64,000 nucleotides of DNA from Scytonema hofmannii PCC 7110 (GCF_000346485.2 NZ_KQ976354.1:7674283-7738282), one strand, 5' to 3'; counted from the stretch's first letter, positions 36,633 to 45,015 are shown. The notes: a model not told the origin generated them from the letters alone. A program made the numbers and translations.

Positions 36633-36687
36633 GTAGGGTGGGCATTGCCCACCAAAGGCCATATACGGTGGGCAATGCCCACCCTAC
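36633..36687. repeat. Perfect 21-bp inverted repeat
   Basis: The arm GTAGGGTGGGCATTGCCCAC plus one C (36633-36653) is perfectly complementary to the arm at 36667-36687, with a 13-base loop. Each arm is itself partly palindromic (GGGCATTGCCC). It is a dispersed palindromic element of unknown mobility. Confidence 0.85.
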
Positions 36688-36805
36688 TGAGATTTTTTCA
36701 TAAATCATTTATGATTCCTATATATTCTCAGAATTTCTACAAGAATTAAAGAATAAAAATAGAGGTTAGGGAATAGGAGCTAGAGCATCGGTATAATAAT
36801 CCCAA

Positions 36806-36870
36806 AAACCCGGTTTCTTCGAGTTGAGCATACGAGATATCAAGCTTGACCACAGGGAGAAACCGGGTTT
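36806..36870. repeat. Inverted repeat AAACCCGGTTTCT
   Basis: AAACCCGGTTTCT (36806-36818) pairs perfectly with AGAAACCGGGTTT (36858-36870) around 39 bases. This is a MITE-like small element. Its tips resemble but are not the same as the array spacer hairpin. Confidence 0.8.
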
Positions 36871-36906
36871 ATTGCCCCCTTTTTGAATACTGTACCGGCG
36901 CTCTAG

Positions 36907-36932
36907 CCCCCTCTCCCAATGGGAGAGGGGGT
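36907..36932. repeat. Palindrome of the CCCCCTCTCCCA type
   Basis: CCCCCTCTCCCA and TGGGAGAGGGGG form a tight stem, followed by TTGGGGGTGAGGG. A near copy lies at 43236-43277. This common repeat often produces false short reading frames. Confidence 0.8.
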
Positions 36933-36963
36933 TGGGGGTGAGGGTCTTTGGGGTCACTGCTCA

Positions 36964-37716
36964 CTATTTCTTAGTCTCTGCTTGAGCTACATCCTGTGGA
37001 GTCATAGGCATCAATGCCTGTAACTGAAAATTTGTACTAATGGGTGCAGGACCAATCCGGCGTACTCCTTTACCAGGCTCGACAGCAGTTTCTGGTGCTA
37101 ATGCTGATTGATAGTCTTTCACCAGCAGCAAAGGCTGTAACCGCTCTATATTGCGGAGGATGGATTGTGTTTGTTCGTAGGTTCCAACAATTTCAATATT
37201 GATACTGCGACGTTTTAGCTTTCCATCCACAAGGGGTCCAAAGGTTCCATCAGTAATTGCTTCTGCCTTATCACCAGCCGGTGTATATTTCTTCAGTTTC
37301 GCTCTCACTGCATTGAAAGGAACTTGACTGTTACCAGACTCAACTAATCGATTTAAATCTAGCAGCAACGTGTCTAAAGTTTTCTCATTGGCAAACAAAC
37401 CCAACACCTGGACTTGTTGCACTTGTGCCTGTTTCTGCTCTTCTTGGATCTTACCAATTTGTTTAATAGCAACTTTCTTTTGATCGATATCTGCTTGCAG
37501 TTCCGTCTGTTTAGCTTGCTGCTGCTGAAATGCATCCCAAGAAGGCATCAGCATATTCATTGCCATAAACGCAGCACCGGCAATTCCCAAACACCCTACA
37601 ATAATCCCACTGATTTTTGGTGTTAGAGAAATTCCAAAAACAACAGGGTAGCTAGGCGCAGAGGCTGCACCAAAATCCCCACCCTGTTCAAAACTTATAT
37701 CTTCACTCACCGTCAT
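36964..37716 (-). CDS. pilO: Type IV pilus inner-membrane alignment protein PilO
   Basis: This 250-residue bitopic protein pairs with PilN in the periplasm to link the PilM ring and the PilQ secretin. A cytoplasmic N-terminus of about 30 residues is followed by a membrane helix (ISGIIVGCLGIAGAAFMAMN), a coiled coil (about 60-110, rich in Gln, Lys and Glu) and a small periplasmic domain. The start overlaps the pilN stop by four bases (ATGA), indicating translational coupling. Its stop is directly followed by heptamer-like GAGCAGTGACC sequence. Confidence 0.88.
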   Translation of the reverse strand: MTVSEDISFEQGGDFGAASAPSYPVVFGISLTPKISGIIVGCLGIAGAAFMAMNMLMPSWDAFQQQQAKQTELQADIDQKKVAIKQIGKIQEEQKQAQVQQVQVLGLFANEKTLDTLLLDLNRLVESGNSQVPFNAVRAKLKKYTPAGDKAEAITDGTFGPLVDGKLKRRSINIEIVGTYEQTQSILRNIERLQPLLLVKDYQSALAPETAVEPGKGVRRIGPAPISTNFQLQALMPMTPQDVAQAETKK

Positions 37717-38480
37717 CTCTGAAGGACTCCTGTTTTTTGCAGATTGCGAATTCGAGAAACTAGTCCCACTGTGCCTTTTTGCTCCAATTCCCGCATTAAC
37801 TCGGAAGCCGGAACATCACTCATACTAGATTGAATAGTGTATTTAACTATTTGAGGTGGTTTAAAACCCTGTGGAAGCGTCAGCCCAGGTGGTAACGGTG
37901 CATCTATTAACTCTGCTGTCGTAATTCTTGTCTCAGTCGCTTTTAAAAACCGAGACTGCTGCAAGGTAAGCATAAAATCATTGACATGATAAAAAGAACG
38001 AGCAACCCCAACAAGTTCTATACCTCCCGCAGGATTTGGTGCTGGCTGTCCTTCTGCTGCAGCTACAGGTGCAATTTGCCTGATGTTTTCAATTTGTACC
38101 GTCTTAGGAATGCGATCGCGCAAATCTTGTAACATTGCAGACCAAGGGCGAATTTGGTCAAAAACCGTCACCAAAGCTTGAGTTTCCTGTTTAATTCTGT
38201 TAGTTTCTTCCTTAATTTTATTAATACTACCTATTTGTCCCTCAAGAGATTGTTTCTCTTGTTCGAGTTGTGCAATTGTTTGTCCTAATTCAACATTTTT
38301 GGCTTCCAACATCCACCAACTCGCCCCTATTAAAACAGGTAAAGCCACACCTATACCCACTCCTATATATAGAGGAGTTAAATCTCCTACAGGGAGAGAA
38401 ATCTTGCCTCGTTGCTTCTTTTCAGAAGTTTTATTATAGGCTGGGCGATCTTTCAGAAAATTAATATCTAAACTGTACAT
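37713..38480 (-). CDS. pilN: Type IV pilus assembly protein PilN
   Basis: This 255-residue protein begins MYSLDINFLKDRPAY, the conserved N-terminal segment (INFLxxR) that binds PilM in the cytoplasm. One membrane helix (LYIGVGIGVALPVLIGASWWM) follows, then a coiled coil (about 80-125) and a periplasmic ferredoxin-like domain. It forms the alignment complex with PilO. It lies 82 bp after pilM, and that gap holds ATCCAAA heptamers. Confidence 0.9.
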   Translation of the reverse strand: MYSLDINFLKDRPAYNKTSEKKQRGKISLPVGDLTPLYIGVGIGVALPVLIGASWWMLEAKNVELGQTIAQLEQEKQSLEGQIGSINKIKEETNRIKQETQALVTVFDQIRPWSAMLQDLRDRIPKTVQIENIRQIAPVAAAEGQPAPNPAGGIELVGVARSFYHVNDFMLTLQQSRFLKATETRITTAELIDAPLPPGLTLPQGFKPPQIVKYTIQSSMSDVPASELMRELEQKGTVGLVSRIRNLQKTGVLQR

Positions 38481-38562
38481 TCCATCACACCCTTTCCTTA
38501 AATGTTTAACTGAAACTCTATATTGCTAATCCAAAATCCAAAATCCACGCATCAAAAATCCT

Positions 38563-39669
38563 TTACACCTCTCTCATTCCCAAACCAAGCACAATACCCA
38601 AACCAGGGCGTTCTGATGCTGGGTATTTTTCCTCATCAACTAGTAATGATAATGCGCCTACCGGATCTATCTGAGAGGTCGGTAAACTCAATCTTTGTGT
38701 AAAGAACTCATCTAACTGCCCCAGTCCGCCTCCCGGTCCTGCTAGCATAATCTGTGCCACCTCCAGATTTTCACTTTGATTAAGATAAAAATCGATAGAA
38801 CGGCGCAGTTCATCCGTCAGTTCTCCCAATACCCTGATAACAGCCGCCATACCAGGATTAATTTCAGTCACGCCAGTCTTCCCACCATCTACAGGAGTAG
38901 AAGGAATAGACATTCCTTGCAACAATTCCATATCTCGCGAGACAGGTAAATTCATTGTCTTTGATAAAGCAAGTTGCATTTGATAAGTCCCGATAGGTAC
39001 GGTACGCGAAAATTGCGGTACACCGTTAACAACGATCGCAATTTCCGTACTATCAAATTCAATATCCACAAGCACGGCTGCTTCTTGCGGTCCATATTGT
39101 CGGAGTTGATCGCGGATTGTCCGAATCAGAGCAAAACTGTTAATTTCCAAAACATCAATTTGCAATCCTGCCTGTTCAAACGTACTAATATAGGTATCGG
39201 TAATTTCCTTGCGAGTTGCAACTAAAAGCACCTGAACCTTTTCAATACCGTCCTCATCTACAAAATACCCAAGTTTCTGATAATCTACATCAGCTTCCTC
39301 ACGAGGATATGGTAAATACAAACCAGCCTCATGGTTAAGAACCATCTCCCGCAGTTCTTTATCATCCAACTCTGCAGGTACCGGTATGAGACGCACGATA
39401 GAATCACGTCCCGGTACAGAAGTCGCAACACGCGAAGCCTTAATCTTACTATCCGCCAATACCTGCTGAATCAATTGCGCCATTGTTGGCGGGTCAGTAA
39501 TTTGACCATCAACCACCACACCTTCAGGAACAGGCACTGATATTAAATTTTCTAACTTTACACCTTGACCTTGCTTGCGGATTTGAGCTAAATTTACCCG
39601 TTGCGGAGCAATTTCTATCCCCACTCCACCCTTCGATTTACTAAATAGATTATTAAGTTGTTTAACCAC
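38563..39669 (-). CDS. pilM: Type IV pilus assembly ATPase-like protein PilM
   Basis: This 368-residue actin-like protein forms a cytoplasmic ring under the pilus machine and binds the PilN tail. Features include GVGIEIAPQRVNLAQI near the N-terminus (phosphate 1-type loop), ATSVPGRDSIVR, VLVDIEFDSTEIAIV (second nucleotide-binding segment) and IMLAGPGGGLGQLDEFF. It is first in the minus-strand pilM-N-O-Q cluster. It is divergent from the sugar-binding lipoprotein gene, with 155 bp between the two starts. Confidence 0.92.
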   Translation of the reverse strand: MVKQLNNLFSKSKGGVGIEIAPQRVNLAQIRKQGQGVKLENLISVPVPEGVVVDGQITDPPTMAQLIQQVLADSKIKASRVATSVPGRDSIVRLIPVPAELDDKELREMVLNHEAGLYLPYPREEADVDYQKLGYFVDEDGIEKVQVLLVATRKEITDTYISTFEQAGLQIDVLEINSFALIRTIRDQLRQYGPQEAAVLVDIEFDSTEIAIVVNGVPQFSRTVPIGTYQMQLALSKTMNLPVSRDMELLQGMSIPSTPVDGGKTGVTEINPGMAAVIRVLGELTDELRRSIDFYLNQSENLEVAQIMLAGPGGGLGQLDEFFTQRLSLPTSQIDPVGALSLLVDEEKYPASERPGLGIVLGLGMREV

Positions 39670-39778
39670 AGGTTTACCACCGGAACACTAAGTAAAAAAA
39701 TGAATAATATAAAAGATTAATATAAAGACCCCTCTTTCTCCCCCCGTTATATTACCTAAAAGTGTAAAAATGACCCTA

Positions 39779-39815
39779 CTCCTACTCCCTACTCCCTACT
39801 CCCCACTCCCCATTT
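39779..39815. repeat. ACTCCCT/ACTCCCC heptamer array
   Basis: Five to six heptamers lie directly upstream of the sugar-binding protein start, replacing any normal ribosome-binding site. Confidence 0.8.
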
Positions 39816-39824
39816 TCTAAACAA

Positions 39825-41120
39825 ATGATTCAAATTCCAAAATTTAAAAAATTTACTGTTTGGTTACTATTCGGTTTATTAACAAGCTGGATTGTAAGTT
39901 GCGGGACGGCAAATATCAGCACAAATCCAAAACAGGCATCATCAGGAGCAGCAAACGTTGAGTTTTGGACAATGCAACTCCAACCTCAATTCACCGACTA
40001 CTTCAAAAGCCTAATAGCATCCTTCGAGACACAAAATACCAGTATAAAAGTTACCTGGGTTGATATCCCTTGGACTGCAATGGAAAACAAAATTTTAACA
40101 GCAGTCTCTGCAAAAACGCCACCTGATGTTGTTAACTTAAATCCAGACTTTGCCTCTCAACTAGCAGGGCGAAATGCCTGGTTAGATTTAGATGCAAAAA
40201 TCCCCGATGCGGTTCGTTCCTCCTACTTACCAAATATTTGGAAAGCCAGTACCCTCAATGGCAAAAGTTTTGGTATTCCCTGGTACCTCACCACGCGGTT
40301 AACCATTTATAACACCGATTTATTAAAACAGGCAGGTATTACTAAAACACCCGTCACGTACACTGAATTAGCACAAGTAGCGCAACAAGTTAAAGAAAAA
40401 ACTGGTAAATACGCCTTTTTTACCACATTCGTGCCTCAAGACTCCGGTGAAGTTCTAGAATCCTTAGTACAAATGGGAGTCACCTTAGTAGATGCTCAAG
40501 GGAAAGCAGCCTTTAACTCCCCACAAGGCAAAGCAGCATTCCAATACTGGGTAGACTTATACAAAAAAGGGCTACTACCTAGAGAAGTGCTCACACAAGG
40601 ACACCGCCACGCCATAGATTTGTATCAAGCAGGAGAAACAGCATTACTCTTTTCTGGTGGAGAGTTTTTAGAGACAGTCGGTAAAAACGCACCAACAATA
40701 GCCAAAGTTTCTGCAACTGCACCCCAAGTCACCGGTGAAAACGGCAAGAAAAATGTTGCTGTCATGAACGTTGTGATACCCAGAGACAGCAAACAACCTG
40801 ACGCTGCCCTCAAATTTGCCCTATATCTTACCAACGACAACAACCAACTTACCTTTGCCAAAGCAGCAGGAGTACTTCCTTCTACAGTCAAATCACTTTC
40901 TGATAGTTACTTCAAAGATTTACCAGCCAACGCCTCAACTTTAGATAAAGCAAGAGTGATTAGCGCCCAAGAGTTGCAACAAGCTGAAGTTTTAACACCA
41001 AGATTAAAAGATATAAAACGTTTGCAAAAGACAATCTACGAAAACTTACAAGCAGCAATGCTAGGGGAGAAAACAGTAGATAAAGCTGTTGAGGATGCAG
41101 CAAGTGAGTGGAATCAGTGA
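39825..41120 (+). CDS. ABC transporter sugar-binding lipoprotein
   Basis: This 431-residue family 1 extracellular solute-binding protein has the lipoprotein signal peptide FGLLTSWIVSC, with Cys about residue 27 as the lipidated residue, followed by ANVEFWTMQLQPQFTDYFKS typical of sugar ABC binding proteins. TPPDVVNLNPDF and GIPWYLTTRLTIYNTDLLKQ are family motifs. It should deliver a sugar or glycoside to a membrane permease, but no permease or ATPase is adjacent, so the partners are elsewhere. The final CAG TGA is the first unit of a long CAGTGAC heptamer array. Ligand unknown. Confidence 0.85.
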   Translation: MIQIPKFKKFTVWLLFGLLTSWIVSCGTANISTNPKQASSGAANVEFWTMQLQPQFTDYFKSLIASFETQNTSIKVTWVDIPWTAMENKILTAVSAKTPPDVVNLNPDFASQLAGRNAWLDLDAKIPDAVRSSYLPNIWKASTLNGKSFGIPWYLTTRLTIYNTDLLKQAGITKTPVTYTELAQVAQQVKEKTGKYAFFTTFVPQDSGEVLESLVQMGVTLVDAQGKAAFNSPQGKAAFQYWVDLYKKGLLPREVLTQGHRHAIDLYQAGETALLFSGGEFLETVGKNAPTIAKVSATAPQVTGENGKKNVAVMNVVIPRDSKQPDAALKFALYLTNDNNQLTFAKAAGVLPSTVKSLSDSYFKDLPANASTLDKARVISAQELQQAEVLTPRLKDIKRLQKTIYENLQAAMLGEKTVDKAVEDAASEWNQ

Positions 41121-41199
41121 CCAGTGACCAGTGACCAGTGACCAGTGACCAGTGACCAGTGACCAGTGACCAGTGACCAGTGACCAGTGACCAGTGACC
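41115..41199. repeat. CAGTGAC heptamer array, about 12 perfect units
   Basis: This is the longest uninterrupted heptamer run in the window. Its first unit contains the stop codon of the sugar-binding protein gene. It ends six bases before the convergent four-helix-bundle gene. Confidence 0.95.
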
Positions 41200-41204
41200 A
41201 TTAA

Positions 41205-41558
41205 CTAGTGGTTATCTGGTTTACTGGTCTTGAGTATACTCCAGAGCATTCTGCTAATTTCTTCAGCATCTTTATAAACACTTTCAAAGGCTTTTGGAGT
41301 AATGTATCCTGTATCTTTCAGTAAATAAAGCCAGTATTTAGTTTCTAAACATTCTTTATAAGCTATTGACATTTTAGCTCTAAAGTCTGCTTTGGATATA
41401 GCTCCATTCGCTTCGGCAATATTTGCACCAATAGAGGTTCCACTTCTTAGCAATTGTTTCGATAATACAAATTCTTTTTTTTCTTCACTAAGATGTTTAT
41501 AGGCGTTAACCATCCTAATGGCAAATTTATAAGCCTTGTCATAAACTTTGCTGTTCAC
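41205..41558 (-). CDS. Four-helix-bundle protein (S23/IVP family)
   Basis: This 117-residue protein of the TIGR02436 family was first known from 23S rRNA intervening sequences. Characteristic segments are SKQLLRSGTSIGANIAEANG and ECLETKYWLYLLKDTG. The cellular role is unknown; homologues are scattered through cyanobacteria and often lie near repeats. The GTG at 41558 (NSKVYDKAYKF) is chosen because the family normally begins there; an in-frame ATG at 41630 would add 24 atypical residues. Confidence 0.8.
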   Translation of the reverse strand: MNSKVYDKAYKFAIRMVNAYKHLSEEKKEFVLSKQLLRSGTSIGANIAEANGAISKADFRAKMSIAYKECLETKYWLYLLKDTGYITPKAFESVYKDAEEISRMLWSILKTSKPDNH

Positions 41559-41726
41559 TAAACATACCAAATCCACTTTTGTAACCTCTTTGTAACCCAA
41601 GCAATCAGAGCATTGGTACATTAATCTCACGCAACTTGGGTTCTTTAAGTTAAATTAACAAAAGCAATTTTTTATACTTTAATCCTGAGAGTTTTTACTT
41701 ATCATCCTATTGTACCGACATTCCAG

Positions 41727-41761
41727 TCACTGGTCACCGGTCACTGGTCACTGGTCACTGC
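41727..41761. repeat. ACTGGTC heptamer array at the folC 3' end
   Basis: Heptamers cover the last codons of folC (encoding VTSDQ) and its stop codon. Confidence 0.85.
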
Positions 41762-43108
41762 TAAAAAATGTCCAACAAGATACAGCGAACCACACAAAAT
41801 AACCAAGTTACTTTTTGATGAAGCAAAAGTTGCCTCTAAGGCTGAAGATAAATCTGGATAAGTACTGCAATCGCCCAACTCCGGGCAAACATCCCAAGCA
41901 ATCTTAGCTAATTCATCAGGACGGGCTGTAATCGCATCTGGTACTGGAACAAGAAATAAGCGATCGCCAGATCGCAGTAAAATTTTGAAAATGTCCGCAT
42001 GGTCTTTTTTTGCCAGCATTCCCACAATCCAATCGACTTGGATTTTGGATTTTGGGTTTTGGATTTTGGATCGGATTTCAGGGTTTGGAATTTCCCACTC
42101 CCCACTCCCCACTCCCCACTCCCCACTCCCCAGTTCATCAACATAATCGCGCAAAGCTCGAGCACCACCAATGTTATGAGCACCATCCAATAATAATTGA
42201 TGATTTTTCCACGTCGTCCATTGAAGCCTTCCCAGCCACTTGGTTTTCGCCATCCCATTCAGAATGGCTTCCTCAGAAATTTTCCAACCTTGTGCTTGCA
42301 GAATTTCCACAGCAGCTAACGCTACAGCAGAGTTTTCCAACTGAACCTGTCCTTGTAACGGTAATGGATATTTGATGGATTTTGGATTTTGGATTTTGGA
42401 TTTTGGATTTTGGATTTTCATCTCCCACTCAGCCCAACCAGGAGCAACTTGACGCGCAGGCTGAGGTGCAATGATAGGACATCCCAATTCTAAAGCACGC
42501 GATCGCACAACCTGTTCTGCATCTGGTGGCAACACCCCGATAATAGCTGGGCATCCAGGTTTAAAAATACCAGCTTTTTCGCGAGCAATATCGGTGAGAT
42601 TGGGACCGAGTTTTTGCCAGTGGTCGCGACTGATAGAAGTAATAATAGTCACAAGAGGATTTGAGCAGACGTTAGTTGCATCCAAGCGACCTCCCAATCC
42701 CACCTCTATCACTGCCAGATCCACCTTTTGCCGTGCGAAATACAACCAAGCAGCAGCAGTAATCACCTCAAACTGAGTTGGAGATTGCTCTTCTGGGTCA
42801 ATTACCTTTATCACTTCGACTAACAATTGGCAAAATTCTTCAGAAGAAATTGGTTGTTCGTTCAGACAAATGCGTTCCGTCCAATGAACCAAATGGGGTG
42901 AAGTGAACCGTCCCGTGCGATAACCAGCTTCACTCAGTATCGAAGAAAGGTAAGCACAAACCGATCCCTTCCCATTCGTACCAGTCACGTGAACAATTGG
43001 CACTTGATGATGGGGATTGCCCAAATTTGCCAGCAGTTTAAAAACGGAATCCAATCCGAGACGGACTCCAAAGTGATGAAAGGGTTTTAAGAGAGAGTCA
43101 ATATCCAC
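41741..43108 (-). CDS. folC: Folylpolyglutamate synthase / dihydrofolate synthase FolC with repeat-derived insertions
   Basis: FolC adds glutamate to dihydropteroate and to folates using ATP. Signature motifs: VTGTNGKGSVCAYLSSILSE (P-loop), RFTSPHL, EVGLGGRLDATN, ITSISRDHWQKLG and LLLDGAHN. From the GTG start at 43108 (DIDSLLKPFHHFGV) it has 455 residues; an in-frame ATG at 43165 would add 19 residues that are largely low-complexity repeat sequence. Two segments are heptamer-derived: KIQNPKSKIQNPKS (42376-42421) and, nearer the C-terminus, GSGEWGVGSGEWE plus SKIQNPKSKIQ (42037-42133). The tail VTSDQ is also repeat-encoded. All keep the frame, so the enzyme is probably functional with surface-loop insertions. 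Confidence 0.9.
   Translation of the reverse strand: MDIDSLLKPFHHFGVRLGLDSVFKLLANLGNPHHQVPIVHVTGTNGKGSVCAYLSSILSEAGYRTGRFTSPHLVHWTERICLNEQPISSEEFCQLLVEVIKVIDPEEQSPTQFEVITAAAWLYFARQKVDLAVIEVGLGGRLDATNVCSNPLVTIITSISRDHWQKLGPNLTDIAREKAGIFKPGCPAIIGVLPPDAEQVVRSRALELGCPIIAPQPARQVAPGWAEWEMKIQNPKSKIQNPKSIKYPLPLQGQVQLENSAVALAAVEILQAQGWKISEEAILNGMAKTKWLGRLQWTTWKNHQLLLDGAHNIGGARALRDYVDELGSGEWGVGSGEWEIPNPEIRSKIQNPKSKIQVDWIVGMLAKKDHADIFKILLRSGDRLFLVPVPDAITARPDELAKIAWDVCPELGDCSTYPDLSSALEATFASSKSNLVILCGSLYLVGHFLAVTSDQ
42037..42133. repeat. Two heptamer arrays inside folC
   Basis: TTTTGGA-type units (42037-42078) and ACTCCCC units (42093-42133) lie in the coding sequence. Together they encode about 30 residues of low-complexity sequence. 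Confidence 0.85.
42376..42421. repeat. TTTTGGA heptamer array inside folC
   Basis: Six consecutive heptamers are read in frame as KIQNPKSKIQNPKS. Three heptamers make 21 bases, that is seven codons, so the reading frame survives changes of three units. Confidence 0.9.
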
Positions 43109-43142
43109 AAGAGTCAGTATGGGGAGTGCGGAGTGCGGGAGT

Positions 43143-43172
43143 GCGGAGTTGTAGAGACGCGCCATGGCGCGT
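43143..43172. repeat. Palindrome GACGCGCCATGGCGCGTC
   Basis: An 18-base perfect palindrome upstream of folC next to GGAGTGC-type low-complexity repeats (43120-43150). A second palindrome of the CCCCCTCTCCCC type follows at 43236-43277. Confidence 0.7.
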
Positions 43173-43235
43173 CTGTGCGGGAGTTGGGAGTCGGGATTGC
43201 CATGCTTAAAGGTGACCTAACACCAATGTGACCTA

Positions 43236-43277
43236 ACACCCCCTCTCCCCGTGGGAGAGGGGGTTGGGGGTGAGGGC
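43236..43277. repeat. Palindrome of the CCCCCTCTCCCC type, second copy
   Basis: CCCCCTCTCCCC and GGGAGAGGGGG pair around GT, followed by TTGGGGGTGAGGGC as in the copy at 36907. Confidence 0.8.
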
Positions 43278-43370
43278 TTTTTCATGCCTGGGAACAAGAA
43301 GATAAGCCAAACCGACTGTTTCCGTCTAGAAAAACAGTGGGAGCCACGTAGTTGAATTAATGAATCTACC

Positions 43371-43496
43371 TTAAGCTTCCTTATTTAAAAAGTTTTGCAA
43401 TTGTCTTAAAGCAGCCGCACCAATGTTGAACACAGCCCAGCTAGCAGCAACCACGATTGGCGCTAAAACGATGACCACACGTAAATCAAGATCCAT
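43371..43496 (-). CDS. psbY: Photosystem II protein PsbY
   Basis: A 41-residue single-span thylakoid protein at the edge of photosystem II, next to cytochrome b559. The translation starts [20 protein letters not shown] and contains [20 protein letters not shown], the clear PsbY/Ycf32 pattern. AGAGGA lies six to seven bases upstream of the ATG. It is not essential for PSII assembly in known cyanobacteria. It stands alone between folC and the gamma-carbonic-anhydrase-like gene, all on the minus strand. Confidence 0.93.
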   Translation of the reverse strand: MDLDLRVVIVLAPIVVAASWAVFNIGAAALRQLQNFLNKEA

Positions 43497-43662
43497 ATCT
43501 AATCCTCTTTTAAGTAGAAATTAAAGTTTTATCAACTGCTCTCATTTTTATTTTTATCTGAAGTGGTCAACTTTTCTCAAATATTATGTAAAAAATATTT
43601 ACAATTTTTGGATGCGTGGATTTTGGATGCGTGGATTTTGGATTGAGTATTCGTTATCACCT

Positions 43663-44226
43663 CTACTCCCTACTCCCTACTCCCCATTGCCCCTTATCCC
43701 CAGAGGGGGCCCCGAGTTCCCCACTCCCCTTCCCAGCATGAACCCAAGCTAACTTTTTGTAACGTTCAGCGTGTTCGAGGAGGTCTGCCGCTTCCGCTTC
43801 GGAAATTTGACGTATAACTTTACCAGGAACACCCACAACAAGAGACAAAGGTGGTACATTCTTTGTAACAACAGCACCCGCTCCAATAATGCTGCCTGCA
43901 CCCACCCGCACTCCATCTAAAACAATCGCGCCAATGCCAATTAAACTGCCACGTTCAATGTAAGCGGAGTGTACCACAGCACGATGTCCTACGGTAACAC
44001 GATCTTCTAAGATCGTTGGCTTACCAGGATCGCCGTGCAATACCGCTCCATCCTGAATATTGGTACATTCACCAATTTCTATGCGTTCTACATCTCCTCT
44101 AATGACTGCTCCATACCAAATGCTCACATCTGCTCCCACTTTAACTGAACCTATAACGACTGCATTCGCGGCGACAAAAGCCGCTTGAGAAAGATCGGGA
44201 TCGGACCAGTAGGATGCGATAGACAC
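43663..44226 (-). CDS. Gamma-carbonic-anhydrase-like hexapeptide-repeat protein
   Basis: This 187-residue left-handed beta-helix protein of the YrdA/PaaY/gamma-CA family has VLHGDPGKP and VGHRAVVHS, which supply the three His residues expected for zinc binding. Other motifs are [22 protein letters not shown] and [11 protein letters not shown]. It may have carbonic anhydrase or related activity; not proven. The last 20 or so residues (after KLAWVHAGK) are low-complexity GSGELGAP...WGVGSRE encoded by ACTCCCC-type repeats, so the C-terminus is extended by repeat sequence. It is separate from the ccmM gamma-CA domain encoded downstream. Confidence 0.85.
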   Translation of the reverse strand: MSIASYWSDPDLSQAAFVAANAVVIGSVKVGADVSIWYGAVIRGDVERIEIGECTNIQDGAVLHGDPGKPTILEDRVTVGHRAVVHSAYIERGSLIGIGAIVLDGVRVGAGSIIGAGAVVTKNVPPLSLVVGVPGKVIRQISEAEAADLLEHAERYKKLAWVHAGKGSGELGAPSGDKGQWGVGSRE

Positions 44227-44423
44227 GGTAGAATATTAAGTAGGGGACTCAGGTAATCTGAAGGAACTCCAACCTTAAAGTAGGTTGCAAAATTTTAGAA
44301 TATCACGGTGTAGAGCCTAAGATAAAAGGTAACACTCAATCAATACCCAAATGAGGTGGAGCGGAAGTGTAAAAAAAAACAACGTTATAGGTAAAAAAAA
44401 TATATGTTTTTGAGCACTTCATG

Positions 44424-44933
44424 ATGAACCCAGGCTTGCAGTACCCTATATTTGGTCCCGAAATTCAGTGTCCCCACTGCCGTCAAACAATTCCGGCTTT
44501 GACACTAACAGATACATATTTATGTCCCCGGCATGGCGCTTTTGAAGCAAATCCCAAAAATGGAGAGTTAATCCATTTACAGTCAGGGCGTCATTGGCGC
44601 AGGTGGAATAGCGAATGGTATCGGCAACATACACATCCCGATGGCATTCGGTTTGAAATTCATGAAGCACTAGACAAGCTGTATACCCAAGGCTACCGAG
44701 CAACAAGGGTCATCATTGCTAGGCGCTATCAAGAATTGATGAGTGGCTACTTGGAACGGAGCACTCCCTGGCGTTCCGGACAATCGGAAACAACATCGGC
44801 TCGACTTTACGGTTTACCTGTAGAGTTTAGCCCCGAAGCGTCAGAAGAACCCTGTTGGGACGTCATCAATTTTGATTTGGAAAAAGAACCCGGCGTTCCA
44901 GTTCGCTATCCTTATTTCCGATTGTTTGAATAA
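44424..44933 (+). CDS. TIGR02652 family conserved cyanobacterial protein
   Basis: This 169-residue protein of unknown function is widespread in cyanobacteria. A CPHC...CPRH pair near residues 17-41 suggests a small zinc ribbon. Downstream are SGRHWRRWNSEWYRQHTHP and RLYGLPVEFSPE. No signal peptide or membrane span. The second of two adjacent ATGs is used here; the first is three bases earlier. The stop codon is followed immediately by GTTAGTG-type heptamers. Confidence 0.75.
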   Translation: MNPGLQYPIFGPEIQCPHCRQTIPALTLTDTYLCPRHGAFEANPKNGELIHLQSGRHWRRWNSEWYRQHTHPDGIRFEIHEALDKLYTQGYRATRVIIARRYQELMSGYLERSTPWRSGQSETTSARLYGLPVEFSPEASEEPCWDVINFDLEKEPGVPVRYPYFRLFE

Positions 44934-45008
44934 TGGTTAGTAGTTAGTGGTTAGTCGATAGTAGTAAAAACAACTAACAACTAACAACTAACAACTAACC
45001 ACCAACCA
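44934..45008. repeat. GTTAGTG and ACTAACA heptamers in opposite orientation
   Basis: GTTAGTAGTTAGTGGTTAGT is followed 20 bases later by ACTAACAACTAACAACTAAC, which are complementary, so the spacer RNA can fold into a long hairpin just before the VOC gene. Confidence 0.85.
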
Positions 45009-45015
45009 CTAACTC

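Larger units (their letters stand above)
36264..36963. other. Repeat-filled 700-bp spacer between pilO and pilQ
   Basis: No believable gene was found. Reading leftward to right: CAGTGAC heptamers at 36290-36327, ACTGGTC heptamers at 36417-36446 (opposite orientation, so the two arrays can pair), and palindromes at 36633-36687, 36806-36870 and 36907-36932. A promoter for pilQ may lie near 36480-36600 in the AT-rich part, not resolved. Confidence 0.7.

Noticed and set aside
36766-36957. 63-codon minus-strand frame beginning MTPKTLTPNPLSHWERG
   Set aside because: It is the translation of two dispersed palindromes, a well-known source of false genes.
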